From NCBI GenBank assembly GCA_046048055.1, contig JBJOGW010000055.1, positions 1-19,132 on the forward strand: DNA of 19,132 nt, given 5' to 3'. Positions 10,334 to 16,979 of this stretch are shown here, one piece after another. A program made the position numbers and the translations under genes. Each line of letters opens with the position of its first letter. Positions within the stretch are counted from its first letter, which is position 1. The notes under the pieces were generated by a model. It did not search any database. It saw only the letters and a list, made by a program, of their open reading frames with translations, and was not told where the DNA came from. This DNA is from SYAC01 sp046048055. GTDB taxonomy: Bacteria; Planctomycetota; Phycisphaerae; Phycisphaerales; SM1A02.

Positions 10334-10463
10334 GGGACGGGTTTGTGTATCGGACCCCGCCAACCCACGGGGGATCAGTGCGCTTCGTGCCATGCACGCT
10401 TAGGTGCGATTGGAGAGTCAGGCGACCGGAGTGAGGTCCGGTACAAAGACCCGTCCCTGATAT
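10327..10463. repeat. Inverted-repeat element with 24-position arms (MITE/REP-like remnant or structured RNA)
   Basis: The left arm, 10333-10356 (AGGGACGGGT then TTGTGTATCGGACC), pairs with the right arm, 10435-10458 (GGTCCGGTACAAAG then ACCCGTCCCT). Twenty-one of 24 positions are Watson-Crick; two others are G-U in a plus-strand RNA and one is a mismatch. GATAT occurs just outside each arm (10327-10331, 10459-10463), like a 5-bp target duplication, although ATAT is self-complementary and could simply extend the stem. The 78-base interior holds smaller stems: CCCCG/CGGGG (about 10355-10371), CGTGC-CAT-GCACG (about 10387-10399) and GACC/GGTC (about 10424-10438). It fills the convergent gap between ruvX and pgl. 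A terminator of this size would be unusual. No transposase is present. Confidence 0.6.
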
Positions 10464-10486
10464 GGGACCACCCTTGTGCTGTACGT

Positions 10487-11275
10487 TCAACGCGCCGCTT
10501 CGCAGGCGGCCCGGTCCAGGTACCACCGCAGTTCACCACCGATCGGCTCGATCCCCAGGATCGGCAACTCCAGGTAGTCGTCCTTCGCGGCGGCGACACG
10601 CTTCAGCATGGGCCCCTTGGCAGCACCCATGACGAGCACCGCCACACACCGTGCCGCATTCAGGGCCGGATAGGTGAGCGTGATGCGTGGCGGGGGCGTG
10701 ACCGTTGGTCCGTCGCACAACCCCACCAGGCGGTCGCGCACCTTCAGCACCGCGGTGTGCGGAAACAGGCTGGCCGTGTGGCCGTTGTCGCCCATGCCCA
10801 GCAGCACGAAGTCCAGCCGCTCCTGCCCCTTCGGGCGTCGTCCGAGCGTCTCACGCAACTGCCGCTCATACGTCACGTCGGGGTTGGCGTCCTCCACCGG
10901 CATCGGATGCACGTTCTCCGCGGGAATGCCCGAGTGCTCCACCAGGATCTCGTGGATATGCCTGTAGTTGTTCAGATCGTCGTCAAACCCGATGCGACGC
11001 TCGTCCACCATCCAGAGATGCGTCTGCTGCCAGGGAAGCCCGCGGAACCGCGGGTCCACCATCAGCTTCTCATAGAAGGGGAACGGCGTCCTGCCTCCGG
11101 AGAGCGCCACGTGGAACTCACCGTGCCGGTTCACGCAGGCGAGCGCCTGGGCCAGCAGGTCCGCACCGAGCGCATCGAACAACTCCTCGGCATCGTGCCT
11201 GGCCTCCACGCGACCACGCAACCTGGGCACGGGAATGGGTTGCAGGGCCGGATCGATCGGAAGCAGGTCGCTCAT
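10487..11275 (-). CDS. pgl: 6-phosphogluconolactonase
   Basis: Hydrolyses 6-phosphogluconolactone, the product of the adjacent zwf enzyme, to 6-phosphogluconate in the oxidative pentose phosphate pathway. The 262 residues belong to the DevB/glucosamine-6-phosphate isomerase fold, with ALSGGRTP (57-64), VDER (90-93) and LLGMGDNGHTASLFP (158-172), which holds the phosphate and catalytic residues. Length is normal. It lies 38 bp after zwf. A TAGTTT box (preceded by TG) ends 9 nt before the ATG, so it may also be transcribed by itself. The stop falls a few dozen bases from the inverted-repeat element. Confidence 0.95.
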   Translation of the reverse strand: MSDLLPIDPALQPIPVPRLRGRVEARHDAEELFDALGADLLAQALACVNRHGEFHVALSGGRTPFPFYEKLMVDPRFRGLPWQQTHLWMVDERRIGFDDDLNNYRHIHEILVEHSGIPAENVHPMPVEDANPDVTYERQLRETLGRRPKGQERLDFVLLGMGDNGHTASLFPHTAVLKVRDRLVGLCDGPTVTPPPRITLTYPALNAARCVAVLVMGAAKGPMLKRVAAAKDDYLELPILGIEPIGGELRWYLDRAACEAAR

Positions 11276-11284
11276 GGCGGTGCG

Positions 11285-11290
11285 AAACTA
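11285..11290 (-). promoter_or_regulatory. Extended -10 box TGTAGTTT, 9 nt before the pgl start
   Basis: On the minus strand TG-TAGTTT lies in the short zwf-pgl gap, nine bases before the pgl ATG. No Shine-Dalgarno is present in the gap. Confidence 0.4.
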
Positions 11291-11313
11291 CACCATCTCC
11301 CGCCCGCGTCCCC

Positions 11314-12822
11314 TCACGATCCCGGGTTGAACCATGCGCGTCCATCCTTGGACAGCAGGGCATCCGCCGACACCGGCCCCCACGTGCCCTGGGCATAGTT
11401 GGCGTGCATGCCCTGGCGCAGCGACGCGCTCCGATCATCCAGGAACGGCATGATCGCGTGCCAGGCGCTCTCGACTTCCTGCCGATGCTTGAACAGGCTC
11501 TGGTCGCCACGCATGGCGTCGATCATCAGGGGACCGTAGGCCTCGACCGGCTCGCCGCCGAAGGCCTTGGCGTAATCCATGGTCATCTCCACATCCTGCA
11601 GCGCCATGGGGCCCGGCCTTTTGGCGGCAAACCGCATGCGAAAGCTCTCGCCTGGCGCGATCTCGATGACCATGCGGTTGCCGGACAATGGCCCGGGCGC
11701 CACCTTGCGGAACAGGTTCACCGCCGGAGGCTTGAACTGCACCACGATGTGCGTGCACTTGCGAGCCATGCGCTTGCCGGTGCGCACGTAGAAGGGCACG
11801 CGCGCCCATCGCCAGTTCTCGAACTCCAGACGCATGGCGGCGAAGGTCTCGGTGGTGGTGCCTGCCCGGACACCCTTGAGCTCGTGGTACGCCCCCTCGT
11901 CAGGACCGGCCGCATACTGACCCAGGGCACAGAAGTCCTGCAGCCTGCTCGTGTCGGGCATCTGCAACGCATCGATCACCTTGATCTTCTCGGCACGGAT
12001 GTGATCGGCGCTGAAGTCGGTCGGCGGTTCCATGGCCACGAAGGCCAGGATCTGCATCAGGTGGCTCTGGATCATGTCGCGGATGGCGCCAGCCTGGTCG
12101 TAGAAGGCGATGCGCTGCCCCACGCCGACGGTCTCCGCAGCCGTGGTCTGCACGTGGTCGATGTAGCGGTGGTTCCATACCGGCTCGAACACCGCATTGG
12201 CGAAGCGGAAGGCGAGAAGGCTCTGCACGACCTCCTTGCCCAGGTAATGGTCGATGCGGTAGATGGCCTCCTCGTCGAACACGCGGCCCAGTGCGCGGTT
12301 CAGGCTGGCGGCGCTGGCATCGTCGTTGCCGAACGGCTTTTCCACGATGATCCGCTGCCAGGTCCGGGACGCCTGGTCGATGCTGCACCACTGGCGTCCC
12401 TCGGTCACCAGTCCCGCAAGACCGATCTGGTCCACGATGGGCTCGTAGAGTTCCGGCGCCACGCTCATGAAGAACAGCACGTTCCCTCGGCAACCGAAGC
12501 GGTCGTTCAACCCGGCGATCCGGGCGCGGATGCGGTCGTAGGGCTCGGCGGTGGCGGCGTCACCGGCCTCGTAGAAGATGCGGGACGCGAAGGCAGCCCA
12601 CGACGGCTGGTCGAATCCCTTCACCTGCTTGGCCACCCACGGCTCCAGTTCCCGTCGCCAGTCCTCGTCGCTCTTGCGCGTGCGGCTCACGCCCATGATG
12701 CACGTGGCCGGGTGCAGCGTCCCGGCGCGAGCCATCTCGTACATGGCGGGCACCAGCTTTCGATGGGTCAGGTCGCCGCTGGCACCCAGGATCACCAGCA
12801 CGCACGGATCCGCGGTCTTCAT
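11314..12822 (-). CDS. zwf: Glucose-6-phosphate dehydrogenase
   Basis: Catalyses the first, NADP-linked step of the oxidative pentose phosphate pathway. The 502 residues have the Rossmann fingerprint GASGDL (13-18) with following THRKL, EKPFG (161-165), and the substrate-binding signature RIDHYLGKE (189-197). The C-terminal G6PD domain is complete (VPFYVRTGKRMARKCTHIVVQFK, DAMRGDQSLFKHRQEVESAW). Length fits the family. The start is supported by the N-terminus, which leads directly into the nucleotide-binding strand, and by a TAGCCT box seven bases upstream. xerD lies 30 bp upstream and pgl 38 bp downstream; gnd is not in the window. Confidence 0.97.
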   Translation of the reverse strand: MKTADPCVLVILGASGDLTHRKLVPAMYEMARAGTLHPATCIMGVSRTRKSDEDWRRELEPWVAKQVKGFDQPSWAAFASRIFYEAGDAATAEPYDRIRARIAGLNDRFGCRGNVLFFMSVAPELYEPIVDQIGLAGLVTEGRQWCSIDQASRTWQRIIVEKPFGNDDASAASLNRALGRVFDEEAIYRIDHYLGKEVVQSLLAFRFANAVFEPVWNHRYIDHVQTTAAETVGVGQRIAFYDQAGAIRDMIQSHLMQILAFVAMEPPTDFSADHIRAEKIKVIDALQMPDTSRLQDFCALGQYAAGPDEGAYHELKGVRAGTTTETFAAMRLEFENWRWARVPFYVRTGKRMARKCTHIVVQFKPPAVNLFRKVAPGPLSGNRMVIEIAPGESFRMRFAAKRPGPMALQDVEMTMDYAKAFGGEPVEAYGPLMIDAMRGDQSLFKHRQEVESAWHAIMPFLDDRSASLRQGMHANYAQGTWGPVSADALLSKDGRAWFNPGS

Positions 12823-12829
12823 GGGCCGC

Positions 12830-12835
12830 AGGCTA
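12830..12835 (-). promoter_or_regulatory. -10 box TAGCCT 7 nt before the zwf ATG
   Basis: TAGCCT on the minus strand is inside the 30-bp xerD-zwf gap and separated from the ATG by GCGGCCC. It fits the leaderless TANNNT pattern, though the hexamer is a weak -10. Confidence 0.4.
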
Positions 12836-12852
12836 GCGGCGAAGGGAGCGCC

Positions 12853-13845
12853 TCACGCGGCCCGTGATTTGCGGCGGGACGCACGGGCCGGGGCGTCCGC
12901 AACCGATCGCGATCCCATGCCCTCGCGCGGGTGGTGCTTGCGCACCACGTCGTGCAGTCGCGAACGATCCACGTGGGTGTAGACCTGCGTGGTGTTGATG
13001 TCGCTGTGGCCGAGCAGTTCCTGCACCACGCGCAGATCCGCGCCGCCACCGAGAAGGTGCGTGGCAAAGCTGTGCCGAAGCGTGTGCGGATGCACATCAT
13101 GCAACCCCGCCACCGCCGCCCACTTCTTGATGATCTGCCAGACCGCCACGCGTTCCACCGGGCGACCACTGAAGGAGAGGAACAGGCGGAACCTGTCGCG
13201 GCCGTCGCCAAAGCGCGCCAGACCGGGACGCAGGTCGCGCAGGTAGGCGCGGATCGCCTCCACCGCGGGCTCGCCCAGCGGCACGAGCCGCTGCTTGTTG
13301 CCCTTGCCCAGCACCATCACGCAGGCCAGCGTGTCGTTGAAGTCGTTCAGCTTGAGCGAGCCCACCTCGCTGGCGCGCAGGCCTGCGGCGTACATGGTCT
13401 CGAGCATGGCCCGGTCACGCAGCCACAACTCACCATGTTCGCTCGTGGGCGCCTGCACCAGCTTGCGCATCTGTCCCGGCGTGAGCGTGCCCGGAAGCCT
13501 CTTCCATCGATGCGGCCGCTCCAGCAGGCGTGCGGGATCCCGATCGATGCGTCGCTCCGCGTGCAGCCAACGAAAGAAGACGCGCATGGTGGCCAGGTGA
13601 CGCGTGACGGTGCTGGCCTCGAGTCCGCGGTCCTTGCGAAGCCGCTGCAGGTGGTCGGCCAGGTCCTGCATGCCCACCTTGGCCGGATGCTTCACGCCGA
13701 GGGCGCGCAGATCCTCGGACATCTGGCGAAGGTCACGTCCGTACGCCTCGAGCGTGGCCGGACTCAGGCCGGTCTCGACCCGGGCCCACGCCAGGAAGTC
13801 ACGCGCCCAGGTTTCGAATGGACAGGGCGCCGGCATGCGAGGCAC
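12853..13845 (-). CDS. xerD: Tyrosine recombinase XerD-like
   Basis: Site-specific recombinase of the kind that resolves chromosome dimers at dif during division. The 330 residues have an N-terminal SAM-like core-binding domain (about 7-110) and a catalytic domain with the full set of active-site residues: R157 (GLRASE), K181, H254 and R257 (HTLRHSFATH), H280 (LLGHSDINTTQ) and the nucleophile Y289 (VYTHVD). GHSDI and the KHHPRE tail resemble XerD more than XerC. A basic 20-residue extension follows. The start is GTG 13845 or ATG 13836; both overlap the 3' end of the upstream small gene. No dif-like site was located. Integrase of a mobile element is unlikely given the housekeeping neighbours. 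Confidence 0.92.
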   Translation of the reverse strand: MPRMPAPCPFETWARDFLAWARVETGLSPATLEAYGRDLRQMSEDLRALGVKHPAKVGMQDLADHLQRLRKDRGLEASTVTRHLATMRVFFRWLHAERRIDRDPARLLERPHRWKRLPGTLTPGQMRKLVQAPTSEHGELWLRDRAMLETMYAAGLRASEVGSLKLNDFNDTLACVMVLGKGNKQRLVPLGEPAVEAIRAYLRDLRPGLARFGDGRDRFRLFLSFSGRPVERVAVWQIIKKWAAVAGLHDVHPHTLRHSFATHLLGGGADLRVVQELLGHSDINTTQVYTHVDRSRLHDVVRKHHPREGMGSRSVADAPARASRRKSRAA

Positions 13846-14086
13846 TCACGGTGAGCCGCGTGGTCAGGTTCGCTCCGCGTCGCTGCGACGTGGACCGCGG
13901 CTGCAGGCCGTGCGACCGCTCCATGTTCAACCGATGAAAGACCGCGCAGCCATGGTGGCCACCGCAGCAGACCGAAAAGGCCTCGGCCGCGTTCGCCAGC
14001 GTGAAGCGATGGCGGCAGCGAAGGTCACCCAGGTCGATGTGCGGGCAGTGGCTGGCGTCGTGCATGGGATCGAATGAACCGGACAT
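13799..14086 (-). CDS. Small Cys/His-rich protein, probable metal-binding, unknown function
   Basis: Encodes 95 residues. The N-terminal 55 hold regularly placed Cys (14, 24, 40, 41, 47) and His (9, 13, 16, 26, 44, 45, 51) in a frame CPHIDLGDLRC...FSVCCGGHHGCAVFHRL, which looks like a small zinc or iron-sulfur site. From memory, short proteins of unknown role with a CP-x-IDLGD-x-RC start and a GC-x-hydrophobic-H end exist in other bacteria, but I cannot name the family. A Shine-Dalgarno GGGAGG about 7 nt before the ATG and a TATCTT box about 43 nt before it support the start. The 3' end overlaps xerD by up to 47 bases, suggesting an operon; the tail after residue 60 is low-complexity and may be dispensable. 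Confidence 0.6.
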   Translation of the reverse strand: MSGSFDPMHDASHCPHIDLGDLRCRHRFTLANAAEAFSVCCGGHHGCAVFHRLNMERSHGLQPRSTSQRRGANLTTRLTVSASHAGALSIRNLGA

Positions 14087-14128
14087 GGCGGCCCTCCCTG
14101 CATCGGCAGTTCGGGCAACAGGGGCACA

Positions 14129-14134
14129 AAGATA
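14129..14134 (-). promoter_or_regulatory. Candidate -10 box TATCTT upstream of the Cys/His-rich gene
   Basis: TATCTT on the minus strand sits between trpS and the small gene. It would give a leader of about 36 nt that includes the GGGAGG ribosome site. The remaining bases up to the trpS stop hold only a direct repeat of CTTGCGGC (14168-14175, 14180-14187). Confidence 0.35.
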
Positions 14135-14194
14135 GACGAAGCGGCCTCCTGCACCAACTGAACGCGGCTTGCGGCATGCCTTGCGGCCCGTGGT

Positions 14195-15256
14195 TCAGCG
14201 GTACGCGATCGATCGGGAGAAGAAGTGCAGGTTGGCCGCCTTGCGAGCGGCCTCCAGGGTGGCCTCCGCGGTCTGGTTCGCCCGGCTGCAGCCCTTGCGC
14301 AGGATGTCCAGGATCAGCTCGTCACGACCCTCGAAGGCGGCCCGACGCTGCCGCATGGGTTCGAGCAGGTCGTTGATGGCCGCGGCCAGTTCCTTCTTCA
14401 CGTGGCCATCCCCGATGTTGTCGCCACGGGCGTAGCGATCCTTCAGTTCCGCAACGCGCGCGGCATCGGGGATGAACGCCTCCACATACTGAAAGAGCGC
14501 ATTGCTCACGTCGCCCGGCTCGGTCGGGCTCTGCCGGCCGGTGAAGATCTTCATCACCTTCTTCTCCACCTCTCTGGCGGAGTCGCTGATGAAGATGGCG
14601 TTGCCCAGGCTCTTGCTCATCTTGTTCCGGCCATCGATGCCGACCAGGCGTCCCACCTGGCCCACCTCGGCCCGCGGCACCGGGAAGACGCCGCCCAGCT
14701 TCACGTGGTCATGGTCCTCGGCGTGCTCATTCACGCCGCAGTAGACCTGGTTGAAGCGCCGCGCCACCTCGCGCGTCATCTCCAGATGGGGCACCTGATC
14801 CTCGCCGACCGGCACGCCAACCGGCCGGAACGTGAGAATGTCGCTGCACTGCCCCACCGCATAGAGGGGAAAGCCGAAGCTGTACGTCTCGCCGAGGTCC
14901 TTCACCTTGATCTCGTCCTTCAGCGTGGGGTTGCGCATCACGCGGTTGAAGGGCAGCAGCATGGCGAAGAGAAAGCACAGCTCGTGGATCGCCGGGATCT
15001 CGCTCTGCAGGAACACCGTGGCCGCGTCGGGATCGATGCCCATGGCCAGGTAGTCGCGCACGATCTCCAGACAGTCCGAGCGGATCTCGGAACTCCGCTC
15101 CGCACGCGTGGTGAAGGCGTGATAGTTGGCCACGATGAAGTAGCAGTCGTGCGTGTGCTGCAGTTCCACGCGGCGTTTCACGCTGCCGACCCAGTGCCCC
15201 AGATGCAGGCGTCCGGTGGGCGTGTCGCCGGTCAGGATGCGTGGCTTGCCGCTCAT
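14195..15256 (-). CDS. trpS: Tryptophanyl-tRNA synthetase
   Basis: Class I synthetase that charges tRNA-Trp. From ATG 15256 it has 353 residues. It carries the HIGH-like TPTGRLHLGHWVGSV (12-26) and KMSKS (212-216), with CYFIVANYHAFTT and VGEDQVPHLEMTREVARRFN between them, all typical of TrpRS. The TGDTPTGRLHLGH start and the KRRVELQ continuation resemble the TrpRS branch with TGD-x-PTGKLHLGH over the SGIQPTG branch found in E. coli; that comparison is from memory. The frame extends upstream but the normal N-terminus and an ATGA overlap with the stop of the membrane protease gene fix the start, implying coupled translation. Confidence 0.96.
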   Translation of the reverse strand: MSGKPRILTGDTPTGRLHLGHWVGSVKRRVELQHTHDCYFIVANYHAFTTRAERSSEIRSDCLEIVRDYLAMGIDPDAATVFLQSEIPAIHELCFLFAMLLPFNRVMRNPTLKDEIKVKDLGETYSFGFPLYAVGQCSDILTFRPVGVPVGEDQVPHLEMTREVARRFNQVYCGVNEHAEDHDHVKLGGVFPVPRAEVGQVGRLVGIDGRNKMSKSLGNAIFISDSAREVEKKVMKIFTGRQSPTEPGDVSNALFQYVEAFIPDAARVAELKDRYARGDNIGDGHVKKELAAAINDLLEPMRQRRAAFEGRDELILDILRKGCSRANQTAEATLEAARKAANLHFFSRSIAYR

Positions 15257-16131
15257 TCCGGAAGCATAGAGAAGAGCAGCAGGTTGGCCATGTTGAACGC
15301 CGCATGGGCCGTCACGGCCGCAGCCAGCCGGCCCGTGCGCTCCATCAGCCATCCCAGCGCAAAGCCGAGCGCCGCAAGTGCCGGCAACGCGCTCAGCCGC
15401 GCGCTCGTCGGCACCGCGTTCCAGTGCACCAGCGCGAAGCATGCGGCGGTCACGGCCATGGCGGCCATGCGCGGCATGCCCACGCCCTTCAGCAGCTGCT
15501 GCATGCCACCGCGCCAGACCAGTTCCTCGGCCAGTGGCGTGAGCGTGACCACGGACAGGGCCAGCAACCACGCCGAAGGGCGTGAGGCGTTTGCCCGCAG
15601 CAGCTCGAGCGTGTCATGGGCCACCGCGGGCACCGCCGGGCCGCCCATGGCCTGCTGGAGCATGTCGCCCGACCAGGCCGTGAGCGTGACGAAGGGCCAG
15701 GCGACGGCAAGGCCGACAAGTCCCGCAATGATCGCGCGGCCCAGCGGCGCGGACGGCGGGCTTGGTGCGGGAGCCGGGAAGAACCGACAGGCCACCAGCC
15801 ACGCGGTGACTGCCGTGCCGCCGCTGGCAAGCACCGTGACCAGGGGCGACATGGTGGCGTCCGAGGTGACCGGCACGCGGGCGGCCAACGCCATGGCCAC
15901 GGGACCCGCCAGCAGCATGGCGGTGAGCACCAGGAGCAGGTTGCCTGCAGGCTCGATCGGCCACATGACCGGTCTCGGTCGCTCGAACCAGCCTCGGCGA
16001 AAGCCGAGCGCCAGCGAGATCGCCAGCCACCCGGCCACGATCACGGCACCGGTCCATCGAGCGCCAGCCGGCTCGAGGGGCGGTTGGATGTCCTGCACGG
16101 CGGCTATAACTGCGTTCCATCCACACGCCAT
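15253..16131 (-). CDS. CPBP-family intramembrane metalloprotease (CAAX/bacteriocin-processing type)
   Basis: Multi-pass membrane protein of 292 residues from ATG 16131, or 281 from GTG 16098. It has about seven hydrophobic segments and, in the C-terminal half, the three family motifs: PLAEELVWRGG (EExxxR), FALVHWN (F-x-x-x-H) and HAAFNMANLL (H-x-x-x-N). These form the metal-dependent active site of Rce1/CPBP proteases. Substrate is unknown. The reading frame continues over 230 bases further upstream, but that part is antisense to trpC and rejected. The ATG start overlaps the trpC ATG on the other strand, and the GTG start avoids this, so the GTG is quite possible. The stop overlaps the trpS start as ATGA, placing it as first gene of a two-gene unit. 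Confidence 0.88.
   Translation of the reverse strand: MACGWNAVIAAVQDIQPPLEPAGARWTGAVIVAGWLAISLALGFRRGWFERPRPVMWPIEPAGNLLLVLTAMLLAGPVAMALAARVPVTSDATMSPLVTVLASGGTAVTAWLVACRFFPAPAPSPPSAPLGRAIIAGLVGLAVAWPFVTLTAWSGDMLQQAMGGPAVPAVAHDTLELLRANASRPSAWLLALSVVTLTPLAEELVWRGGMQQLLKGVGMPRMAAMAVTAACFALVHWNAVPTSARLSALPALAALGFALGWLMERTGRLAAAVTAHAAFNMANLLLFSMLPE
16105..16110 (+). promoter_or_regulatory. Candidate -10 box TATAAC for trpC (reads GTTATA on the other strand)
   Basis: TATAAC is the most AT-rich hexamer in the divergent trpC/CPBP junction. On the plus strand it ends 19 bases before the trpC ATG, giving a leader of about 12 nt. On the minus strand GTTATA ends six bases before the GTG at 16098. One near-symmetrical box might therefore serve both directions. 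Confidence 0.35.
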
Positions 16132-16939
16132 GGCCGCCGACGCGCTCACCAGAATCGTGCAGAGAAAGAGGGAGGAAGTGTCCCAGCGGATGGCCGAACG
16201 CCCGTTGGAGGCGCTGAAGGCCGCGTGTGCATCGCTTCCGAAGCCCCGCAATCTCTTTCGAGCCGTGGTGCAGCAGGGCGCGCCCGCAGGAACGCGCGTG
16301 ATCGCCGAGGTCAAGCGCAAGAGTCCGTCCGCCGGCCTGATTCGCCGGGACTTCGATCCGGTGGACATCGCCGAACGGTATCACCTGGCCGGGGCCTCGG
16401 CGATCAGTTGCCTGACGGACGAGCCCGACTTCGGCGGTCGCCTGGAGCACGTGCAGATGATCCGCGAGCGCGTGCCGCTGCCGGTGCTGCGGAAGGACTT
16501 CATCGTGGATGCGTGGCAGATCTGGGAGAGCCGCGCGGCGGGCGCGGACGCGATCCTGCTGATCGCCGAGTGCCTGACGGAGAGCCAGATCCTGGACTTC
16601 CAGATCCTGGCCGTGGAACTGGGGCTGACGACGCTGCTGGAGGTGCATGACGTGGAGAGCCTGTATCGCGTGCAGCATCACGTGGGATTTCCGCACGTCG
16701 GCTACGCGCTGCTGGGCATCAACAACCGCGACCTGCGCACTATGACCACGGATCTTGGCCACACCATGCGCATGGCGGAGCTGGTGGAGGACCGCTCGAT
16801 CCTGGTGAGCGAGAGCGGCATTCGCACGGCCGATGACCTGCGCAGGTTGCGCGAGCACGGCGTGCACACGGTGCTGGTGGGCGAGCACCTGATGAAGCAG
16901 CCCGATCCGGGCGAGGCACTCCACGAACTGCTCCGCTGA
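16130..16939 (+). CDS. trpC: Indole-3-glycerol-phosphate synthase
   Basis: Closes the indole ring in tryptophan synthesis. The 269-residue single-domain enzyme has all the TIM-barrel signatures: VIAEVKRKSPS (57-67), LRKDFIVDAWQIWESRAAGA, LLIAECL, LLEVHD, INNRDLRT, VSESGI and VLVGEHLM. It has no fused phosphoribosylanthranilate isomerase (TrpF) domain, unlike E. coli TrpC. The start MAADALTRIVQRKREEV matches the normal family N-terminus (ALxRIVxxKREEV), although the frame is open far upstream. No other trp synthesis gene is adjacent; trpS lies across the divergent junction behind the CPBP protease gene. Confidence 0.97.
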   Translation: MAADALTRIVQRKREEVSQRMAERPLEALKAACASLPKPRNLFRAVVQQGAPAGTRVIAEVKRKSPSAGLIRRDFDPVDIAERYHLAGASAISCLTDEPDFGGRLEHVQMIRERVPLPVLRKDFIVDAWQIWESRAAGADAILLIAECLTESQILDFQILAVELGLTTLLEVHDVESLYRVQHHVGFPHVGYALLGINNRDLRTMTTDLGHTMRMAELVEDRSILVSESGIRTADDLRRLREHGVHTVLVGEHLMKQPDPGEALHELLR

Positions 16940-16946
16940 GGAACAC

Positions 16947-16963
16947 GCCAGGCCCGACCTGGC
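16947..16963. terminator. Hairpin between convergent trpC and asd, possible bidirectional terminator
   Basis: GCCAGG (16947-16952) and CCTGGC (16958-16963) form a perfect 6-bp stem with a CCCGA loop. It lies in the 40-bp gap between the trpC stop and the asd stop on the opposite strand. No T-run follows on either strand. Confidence 0.5.
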
Positions 16964-16979
16964 ACGGCACGCACCCCGC

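Noticed and set aside
10333..10458. Reading the inverted-repeat element as a simple rho-independent terminator
   Set aside because: The loop is 78 bases, the stem is far longer than needed, and no T-run follows on either strand.
10333..10458. 6S RNA or SRP RNA
   Set aside because: It lacks the SRP GGAA/AGCAG core, is shorter than 6S RNA, and no conserved bubble sequence could be matched by eye.
10705..12867. Open plus-strand frame of 720 codons
   Set aside because: Antisense to pgl and zwf, with no recognisable motif and Arg/Pro/His-rich composition.
12853..13845. Phage or integrative-element integrase
   Set aside because: XerD-like motifs, housekeeping neighbours, no tRNA or attachment repeats nearby.
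12931..13854. Open plus-strand frame of 307 codons opposite xerD
   Set aside because: xerD has all catalytic residues; the opposite frame is His/Arg-rich noise.
14225..16129. Upstream extension of the trpC frame
   Set aside because: This part is antisense to trpS and the CPBP gene. The known TrpC N-terminus begins at 16130.
16132..16368. N-terminal extension of the CPBP protease frame
   Set aside because: Antisense to the conserved trpC start. It adds a non-hydrophobic Arg/Ser/Ala-rich stretch with no family similarity.
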